Shown piece by piece: positions 56,102-64,000 of a DNA stretch of 64,000 nucleotides (the stretch's first letter is position 1; each line of letters begins with the position of its first letter). Made by a program: the position numbers and the translations under genes. The DNA is from Micropterus salmoides (lineage: Eukaryota > Chordata > Actinopteri > Centrarchiformes > Centrarchidae): positions 34,111,585 to 34,175,584 of the forward strand of contig NW_024041150.1 of the NCBI RefSeq assembly GCF_014851395.1, given 5' to 3'. The notes under the pieces were generated by a model. That model searched no databases, was not told the DNA's origin, and was given only the letters and a program-made list of their open reading frames with translations.

Positions 56102-58284
56102 CAGCCACTAAGCGGCCTTTGCGGTGGCATAGGGCCCCATGGCCAGCAGAGGACCCCTTACAGTCACTGCTTGGTAGTGGTGGGAAAAAATCACTGAAAA
56201 AAGAAACGTAAAAAATAATAACATACAATCATATACAGATTGCTTTATTACGCATCATAATACACAGTGGTTATTTAATATAGTTCTTTATTATAATCAG
56301 CTGTCCTGATGGGTCAGCTCACTCGGACCTCCCCGTGACTCCCATAGACTGTATATAAAAAGGTGACTCCTCACCCTGTCTGACCCTGTGACGTCACTCG
56401 TTAAGCTGGGTCAGTCCGAGGCTCTGATGATGTCTGACAACAGAAGATGACAAAGACAAAGTTATGTAACAAGTTAAGCCCACGGGCTCCATTTTCCAGT
56501 GTCTGACGTCTTTCGCATTAACAACTTCAGAATAACTTCACACGTGGTTAGATATTGTTATGAAATGATTTTTTCTAGGCAGACCTTGATGAACCCTGGG
56601 GTTATTTTGCAGAGTACATTGACCTGGACTTGAGTGATAAATTTCAAGTCAATCGGACTTATGGTGTAAGGGGCGTGGCCTTTCAAAGTTATCATTTTTA
56701 AGCCTTATTTACAGCGCCACCATGTGGCCAATTGGGTTCATATTTCTATGGAAGCACGTGCACACCATTTCCAGTTATTCCCCCAAGTTTCATATTTCTA
56801 GCTCATTCCAGCTCACGGGAATTTGAGCCAGCGCTGCAGACAACAAATAAGAATAATAATAACTAAAACAGACAAACATAGAAGGGTTCTACCGCTTTGC
56901 GGTTTGAACCCTAATTATTCACCTTTAGGAACATCCAAACTATGAACATGTCAACTGACTTAAATTACTTATTTTCTGATAATCTTCTTCATAGGTCTAC
57001 GTGTGCCTACTTGGAGACCAGTACCATCGTGCTTACTACCACACCTGTCTCTCCAGTTTCTACTTCTCCTGTGAATCCAGCTAACTGGTCATCAGGCCTT
57101 AATGACATGCTGATGTGATGAGCAGGGAACCAACACAGGTTGACAGAGACATTTTGACTTTTCCAAAAAGACACTCAAACAGTAAAAGTCTTTTCTATCA
57201 TTACATGTTTAGATCACTCATAAAGAAGCTGGTTGACATATTCAAAGACAAATTATGCTATTAACGATTCTGTAGTTTATTTATCTTAAACTCGTCTGTT
57301 ATTAAAGATTTGAGCTTTGGTCAGTCATAATTACTTTATCAGTCTTTTTATTCAGAACTAAGTTCATCAACATGGCGCTTCATCTGGCACCAATAAGGCA
57401 AAACTTTACATTCCTAGACTAGGTGTAAAGATCAAAGAATAGCATCCATAAAACTTATCAGTTTTCGGTGTGTGATGATCCTCTTCCAACCTCATAGAAC
57501 AATACTGGGTCAAAACATGTAGGCTAAACTTTGTTTTGACGGGTGGCAGTGTCATGAGGAAAGACATCAGGTTTATGTACACATTGCAATTTTCCAATTA
57601 TATCTATTAACTGTATGTGCGAAATCAACATTTTTGCCTGAAACTGGCACGACAGGAACATGCTTTATCAAATATGTGGAGCCTGAAGTTTGGTGCCATT
57701 ATGGTGCTGTTGAGGAGAGGTCAGGAGGTTATTAGAGACATTAGGAGTTATCTCTTTTTTTTTTACATAATCAGTGGGTTTTGAAAGGATTTTATGATTA
57801 ATTTATCAGGGAAATGTTTCAAACTGTAGAAGAACCATGTGGTCCTTCAGTGTGAGTGAACACATTAAAAAACACACATTTTCCAGATGATAGAAGTTAT
57901 GTTCTTGTTCTTAGCTCCTCCAGGTGCCGAGGTGAAACTGTTTTTGCTTCAATAAAAGCCAGACTTTGTGGAACATTTCAATCAGTCACTGTGTCAAAAT
58001 ATATTCGCCTGAGTGTCGGTCACAGGCAATAGTGTGTAAAGCAAACACCTGCTCACACTCACTCTCAAACACACAAACAAAGATTAACATTTCTGGTACA
58101 TTCACATCAGATTTTTTTTCTTCAGTGACGTCAAAACTCTCTGGCTTAGTTGATTGGAAGTCTTGTTCATGTTAAAAAATAAATAAAACTAAACAGGTGT
58201 GTGTGTGTGTGTCTGTCTGTGTGTGTTCTCTCAGATGACACATCACACACACACACGCACACACAAAAAGACAGCTGAGACCAC
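56102..58284. other. Intergenic with repeat fragments
   Basis: 2.2 kb. 56343-56410 starts ccatagactgtatataaaaa like the repeat at 8514. 56510-56912 looks like a repeat ending in a hairpin. GT run at 58196-58214. No supported gene. Confidence 0.5.
56510..56912 (+). repeat. Repeat ending in a hairpin
   Basis: AT-rich body then gaataataataactaaaaca and a terminal hairpin at 56883-56912 (agggttc...gaaccct with accgc/gcggt). Likely a dispersed non-autonomous element; class not clear. Confidence 0.45.
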
Positions 58285-58306
58285 GGCGGTTACATGAACA
58301 CATTTT

Positions 58307-58312
58307 TATTGC
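58307..58312 (-). terminator. Poly(A) signal of the minus-strand gene
   Basis: AATAAA on the minus strand, about 40 bases before a GT-rich tract (GTGTGTGCGTGTGTG on that strand). Confidence 0.6.
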
Positions 58313-59825
58313 AATAGCTCTATCGAAAGCAAAAAAGTTTTGATAAATATAAACACTATGCCGATGCTCAAATCGCCTCTGAGTACCCCTCCTACCCCCC
58401 TTTCCCTCTATGAGGAAAAAAGAGAGCGAAAGAAAGAGAAGGAAATAAAACAAAAACAAAATAAGGAGGGGGCACCTGCTGAGGCACCGATCATAACATG
58501 AAAAAAGCGACAACTTGAGTTTTCCTTATTTACAGAAGGAGGATTTCCATTTCAACCAGTTTTCTCTTATTTTCTAAACTATTTTTTCTTCTTCTTTTGT
58601 ATATAGGACGTACATTGCTGAAAAATAATGCACATACGAAGGATACACACCTCCACAGTATTTTTTTAAAACTCTCTTTCCTGTAAAGCTAATCAACAAC
58701 AGCATTCAACTCGGAAACTAAGAACACAGGTAGCAGGGTAGAGTGGGATTTGCTCCCCCCCCTACCACCGAAATTCTCCGGAAGGTTTAGGGGGAGTAAA
58801 CAGGCCTGATAGCAGGGCAATGAAAATCATCTTCATCATTATGGTTGCCATCGACAGCATTTCCAACTGTACTACACAGCAGCAAATAAACTGTAATATA
58901 GTTACAAAAAATAAACATTAGGCAGAGGTTGTAACCCATTTCTTTATACAAATAACTGCAAAATGCCTATGTACTCTTAAAAAAAATACTACCCTTGTAT
59001 CACTTTGTCTTCAGAGAAACAAGGTTGCCCCAATGCAACAAAACAACCAAAAATAAGATGATTATTTTCCCTCTGTAAACTAGAATACAAAATAAACCAA
59101 AAGATTAGAGTAAAAAGGGAAATAAAAGTTTGCATAATGATGCAGTACCCTAACTCTTCTCTGCAAGGATTATATATTTTACGTAGGTCTCATTTCTTTC
59201 TCATTTCTCCCCCCCTAACAATAAAAATTCCTAAGAGCTGATTTTCAACTTCATTATCAGTAACATTGAGGACAGTTTTGAGGTTGAATTGTTGCCGTAA
59301 TAAACACAGATTCTGTGTAAATGAATTCAGTCATGACAAAGAATTAAACGGGGTAAAATTCAACATGAAGGCAATCAGACATGAAGGACAAATATCCATT
59401 TTTGAATAATGCTTTAAATAAATTAAGGGAAATCCCCCCCCCCCCCCCCAAAAAAATATCCAGCTCAACCATTTTTGCCATAGCTTTGAAAACTCAAAAG
59501 CAACACGTCACTGTAGCACACAAAAAAACATTTTCCAAACATAACAAACAAAAGATGTTCTTGTTTGTCTCAGGTCACAGCAGCCTAAATATTCTTATAT
59601 TCAATTCTTTGTTTGTTTAAAGGGCTCAAGGGGAAAAAGGAAAATAACTCAGATTGTTCTTATTGTACATTTAAGACACACAGGCTTAAAATCCTAACAG
59701 CATTTTATGGATTTTCACAGGGCCTGCTGCGGGGGAAGTTTAGCTTATTTATCCCAACCCTCCAGAGAGCATTTAGCGGGTAAAAAGGGGGTTTCTCCTG
59801 TTTCCTGTTACTGTACCAAACAAAA

Positions 59826-60285
59826 ACTGTATATAAAGATGGACGACGTGTCTCCACTTCCTCCCACAGTACAAAAATGAAGCCATAATCCTGGCTGGTA
59901 ATTTTTTTAACATACCATATTTATGACAACTCTCATTTGATGGACACGAGCTCTGTGTCGAGTCCTGCTCCATACTCTACTGCCGATTGGCTATCCCTGA
60001 CTCCACCCTACCCCTAACCAACAGAGGCAACGAGTACGAACCAATCAGAGGCAAAGTTGTCGAAAATCTTTGCAGGGAAAGAAAATACAGCACCTGCGAC
60101 ATTGACTCCTTTTTATAGCATCTAATAACTAATTAAAACCAAACTCGTCAGAAAAATCAACACTCTTTAGGAAAAATTTTATTTGATGTGTACTATTACT
60201 TATTAATCTTTTTCGTCCACGCCAATTGAGATGTTTTGTCTACAATTTTGAGGAGCTGTCGAAGTCGTCCATCTTTATATACAGT
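59826..60285. mobile_element. MITE with perfect 22-bp inverted ends
   Basis: 59826-59847 and 60264-60285 are exact inverted copies (start actgtatataaagatgg). 460 bp, no open frame. The end resembles the start of the repeat family at 8514. Confidence 0.85.
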
Positions 60286-60486
60286 CAACGGTACAGACAA
60301 TGTTGGCATTAACCTCCACGCTTTGAGCCACACAGACAGCCTCATCGCTTAAAAGGGAGATGGGATGGAGGGAAGTGGTAACGATATTTGAAATATATTT
60401 TAAGTGGAGCGCCTAATGGGTGTGCTTGTGTCTTGGACTAGGATATGAAATGTTTTGGTGATTGCAAGAAAGTGTTATAATGTTGG

Positions 60487-60960
60487 TTAATGGCATAGTT
60501 CAGGATTTCTGAAATGAGCCTGTATGAGGTACGTATGTCAGTGGCGGTCAGCATGTCCCCAGTTTGGAGAAGCAGAGTTAAGAAGAAGCTAAGCAATGTA
60601 CTGCTGTGGACAGGGTCTGTAGCAAAATGTATTTAACCACCTAAAAGAAGGCACTCCGGAGGGGAAAAAAAACTTATCAGTTCAATTGTACGGTATATTT
60701 AGAATATTTTCAGCGCTTACTTTGCCATCAGACAGCTATTTCCTTTGGAACTTCTGTATTCCTACGCATGAGTGCAACAGCAAGGAAACGCTGAAAATAT
60801 TCTAAATACAGCGTACACTTGGATCCTGTCCACAGCAGTACATTGCTTAGCTTTTTCTCAACTCTGCTTCTGCAGACTGGGGACATGCTGACTGCCATCT
60901 ACTATAGGTAGCCTACACATCATACAGATTAATTTCAAAAATCCCAAACTACCCCTTTAA
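60487..60960. mobile_element. TTAA-flanked palindromic MITE
   Basis: TTAA at both ends. The arms 60548-60612 and 60824-60895 are near-perfect inverted copies (gtcagcatgtccccagt / actggggacatgctgac; tacattgcttagct / agctaagcaatgta). Spacer about 210 bp. Confidence 0.85.
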
Positions 60961-62265
60961 TGAGTCAGTCTTGACATTGACAAAATACCTGACACACTCT
61001 GTGATCAGATAGGTGCATCAACGCGATTCAAACAGTAGATGAAAATGTGTTTCACTGAACATGGAGTACCAGATGTGCAGAGTTCACCGCATCTGTGCAG
61101 TTCAGAGAGCATCACGTAAGCCGTCAGTCACCACGAACTGACCTTCACTTTGAGACCAGTCCCTGCAGTCACTGGAAAACACACTACTGCTGCTCTCTAA
61201 ACCAAATAATTTAAATATACCTCAGCTCAGTCCCTCCCTCCCAGTTTAGCATCCCTGCTGTGCGGGGGCCCTAAATGGACAATAATGATGCGTCCCACAC
61301 AAAAGCGCGGTGAGAGTGACAAGCCTTCATCCGTCCAAACAAATTAAAAAACAACAAAAAAGAATGGGCTGATAAAAAAAAAAAAGGGAAAAATCAGGAA
61401 CGGGGCGAAGATAGCATCAGATGAGTGAATACTGAACAAAAAGAATGAAATTCTGTGGGCTGCGTTAGCTGTCCGTCTTTGTGTTTATGCACATTTCTCT
61501 ATATGAAAACAGTCATGTGGGTAATAGTCATGGGAGACTAGCGCGGGTAGAAATGCTAAATATGGGCATATCAGTCCGTTAAAGTGTGAGAGAGAAGGGG
61601 CAGCAAGGCCCGGCTAAGACTGGGGTGGGTGTTCACGGCCTGCCCCAACTTGTGTGCGCATACATGTGGCTGTGTGTAACAGGGCAACTATGACCAGCGC
61701 GCTGCACCTGGAGCTGGAGCTCAGGTTACTGGAAACCTCTTTCTGTCACCCAGAGCCAATGAAGAACACCCCGGCATGCCTATGTGTGTGTAAGTGAAAT
61801 GTCATGGACGTCATCAAGAGCCACTGACAAAGCGCAGAAACGGGGCACGCAGGAGTTAGAGTCGCCGAGGGCTGCATGATTACTCTGTGTGTCAGCATAC
61901 ATGCTACTGCCTACAAAGTACAGTATACGGTTCACTTGCAGAGATTTCATGAGTGTGCATTAGTCTTGTGTTTGCATCCCAGGGTCAACGTCTGTACTTT
62001 GTCCTTTTACCTTTCACAGCGTTGTGTGTCTCTATATGGCGTGCGTTTGTGTTGCTGCCACTCAACCTCGCTAACTTGAACTATGCTGCGGACCGTATGA
62101 GGTAAAACTGAAAATGTAAAAAATAAAAATGTCCTTCTTCCGTTTACCAAGTTCCTCAAGCTAACGTAACCGAGCAGCAGGGCGGTAAAACAACTTTTTC
62201 CATCCAACGGCCATAGCAGCTGAGTTTCCTCTACAAGCTCCTTCATTTATTACTAATGTCTTTTT

Positions 62266-62807
62266 TTAAAGGAATAGTTCGTTTTCTGTTTTATATGTAG
62301 TAGAGAAAGCCGCTGGGTTATCTTAGGTTAGCATAAAGACTTATGCTAAACAAACAGGGGAAACAGCTAGCCTAGCTCTGTCTGAAAGTGACTAAATCCA
62401 CCTATCAGCAACTCTAAAGCTCACTAATTAAAATGTTATATCTCGTTTGTTTAACTTGTTGCAGAAGCCACATGTAAAAGCGACAATTCTCCATTTTACA
62501 GAGGGATGGGTGATGACAAGACTTCAGGAAATAGTCCCGCATATAACTCCTCATATATCACTTATTTCTATGGATTTAACAAACAAGACATGACATGTTA
62601 AACAGAGTTTTACAGGTGGGCTTTACAACTTTGGACAGAGCCAGGCTAGCCGTTCCCCCTGCTTCCATTCTTTATGCTAAGCTAAGCTAACCAGCTGCTG
62701 GCAGTAGCTTTGTATTTAACAGACTGACATGAGAGGGGTATCAATCTTCTCATGTAACACAAGGGAATAGAATACATTTTTCTTAAAATGTTGAACTATT
62801 CCTTTAA
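62266..62807. mobile_element. TTAA-flanked MITE
   Basis: TTAA at 62266-62269 and 62804-62807 with identical 15-bp ends ttaaaggaatagttc. Contains gttagcataaag and ctaagctaagctaacc stretches typical of this fish family. Confidence 0.85.
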
Positions 62808-63747
62808 ACACCTCAGTTTGATTCCCTTATCAGCAAAGAGGCTCTGAGAGGAGTAAGTTTTAAGACGAATAAAACTTTCCAGCATTCGATTGGTGGCCGG
62901 TGTTCCCCGCAATGCCGAGTACCGAGTGTCATGAAAGCAAACAAAGAAATGTACTGGAATATTTGTACCTATCGCAACAAATAAATAATATGTGCAACAG
63001 AATATGAGGAGAGTAATGCTGCACACTGTGACAAACTCATACTGGCACAGTACATCGTATTAGAAACTGGCCCGCAGACGCAATATTTTGTCTCTGAGAT
63101 ACAAACGCTACGCAAAAATGGTAATCCAAAGGGTGCTGGTACTGTGCCGTACCTCACTCAGAAAAGTATGGAAACAAGCACGGTACTTTCCATCCAGCCA
63201 CCAGCTTGTACCATGTAATCCATAAAAAAAAAAAATAATACATTATACAATTTTGTCCACAATGTAATAACTGTACGGTACCGTATCCAGGATGGATTAT
63301 GCATGGGGTAAAAAAGACTAATAAAAGATAAAAAATTAATATTTTAAATTCAATGTAACATATAAGTTTCTGTACCATAATGCCTTTGCTTAGTATTCTA
63401 GCCTCCCTTTATTAAAATCGTACGGAGAAGCAGAACCATCTGACAAGACTTTGATGGGGGGGGGGTTTGTGAGAGGGAAAAATCAACAGGACAAGATATG
63501 CATATAAAAACACAAAAAAATAAAAGATGACATACACATAAAAACTAAAAAACCGCAAGCGTTTTTGTCATCTGTTGTTATGTTGTTGGTGTTTTTCTGC
63601 ACCCAGGATGGAGCGGCCTCTCAGGGTAGGTGAAGAGGTCAGAGGTCACCGGCAGGGTTGAGGCCATAGGTCACGAGCAGAGTCAAGTGCCCCGAGCAGA
63701 TATGATGAGGAGGAAGGTATGGAACCTCTATCGACCCGTCACTCAGT

Positions 63748-64000
63748 CTGTGAGAAAATAAGAGAGAAAGAGATAATTAAAACAAACAAACAACAAAATA
63801 CAATGACTGGTATTAAATGTTTTATACAAAATCCAGATCCACTCTCGAATACGGTCAACACTTTATTGCAAGGCTACATTTTATAATAGGGATACACCCA
63901 ACGTTTGGCCACTGAAATTAATCAGATGAAAATAGCAACAAAAGCACTTTCGGTGTTCGGCCTAATACGTCAAAAGACGAAATAAATTTTAACGAACAAT
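63748..64000 (-). other. Intron of the convergent gene
   Basis: Sequence upstream of the 63747 acceptor on the minus strand; AT-rich, no exon recognised before the window edge. Confidence 0.4.

Larger units (their letters stand above)
58285..63747 (-). other. Long terminal exon (mainly 3' UTR) of a convergent gene, possibly irs4
   Basis: On the minus strand a strong acceptor (ctctttctctcttattttct then cacag, AG at 63748-63749) opens at 63747. AATAAA at 58307-58312 is followed downstream by a GTGTGTG-rich stretch, a good cleavage context. In one phase the exon reads Thr-Glu-stop at once (63747-63739), in another 35 residues (start LSDGSIEVPYLPPHH) before TGA. Everything after is non-coding and contains three MITE-like elements. 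The irs4 guess rests only on vertebrate gene order (COL4A5 and IRS4 are convergent neighbours in human). An alternative is an unrelated local gene. Confidence 0.45.

Noticed and set aside
57001..57110. Possible coding exon near 57 kb
   Set aside because: Short Ser/Thr-rich translation without splice context or domain; no support.
58172..58513. 113-codon minus-strand frame
   Set aside because: Lies across the predicted poly(A) site in low-complexity sequence; no domain.

Overview
This is eukaryotic DNA from a ray-finned (teleost) fish. The evidence is small exons with GT-AG introns, fish-type L2 LINEs, tRNA-derived SINEs, a Ty3/Gypsy element, many TTAA-flanked miniature transposons, and a collagen IV gene that reads closest to vertebrate COL4A5. 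A percomorph-like fish is my inference from the repeat types; I ran no database search.

Positions 935-28179 (+) hold the 3' three quarters of a type IV collagen alpha-5 gene (col4a5). I resolve 38 exons, corresponding to human exons 14-51. Two human exon pairs (20/21 and 38/39) are each one exon here. Two 9-base micro-exons (20827-20835 and 22198-22206) lie where human COL4A5 has its alternatively spliced 41A/41B. The triple-helix exons carry Gly-X-Y repeats with natural interruptions at the places expected for alpha-5. The last five exons encode a complete NC1 domain with 12 cysteines, ending at the stop at 28177-28179. Signal peptide, 7S domain and exons 1-13 lie upstream of the window. The introns hold a SINE, an L2 LINE nested inside an older repeat, and several MITEs.

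Positions 28180-58280 are 3' UTR followed by about 28 kb of intergenic sequence, mostly dead repeats. It holds a finTRIM-like RING/B30.2 pseudogene (31.2-31.9 kb), a long LINE with esterase, endonuclease and reverse transcriptase remnants (36.7-40.1 kb), and an L2/SINE chimera (46.9-47.8 kb). It also holds a palindromic foldback element (51.0-56.1 kb) split by a Gypsy element. That Gypsy lacks its reverse transcriptase core and is itself split by a MITE, giving a three-level nest.

Positions 58285-63747 (-) look like the very long last exon of a convergent gene. There is a strong splice acceptor at 63748-63750 and a strong poly(A) signal at 58307-58312. In human, COL4A5 and IRS4 are neighbours in this convergent orientation, so irs4 is my best guess, but the coding part is outside the window.

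I see no wholly new gene system. The most interesting items are the paired micro-exons, a probable GC-AG intron, a Gly-to-Ala change in the helix, UG-repeat splice acceptors, two perfect snap-back hairpins inside retroelements, and the datable nested insertions.
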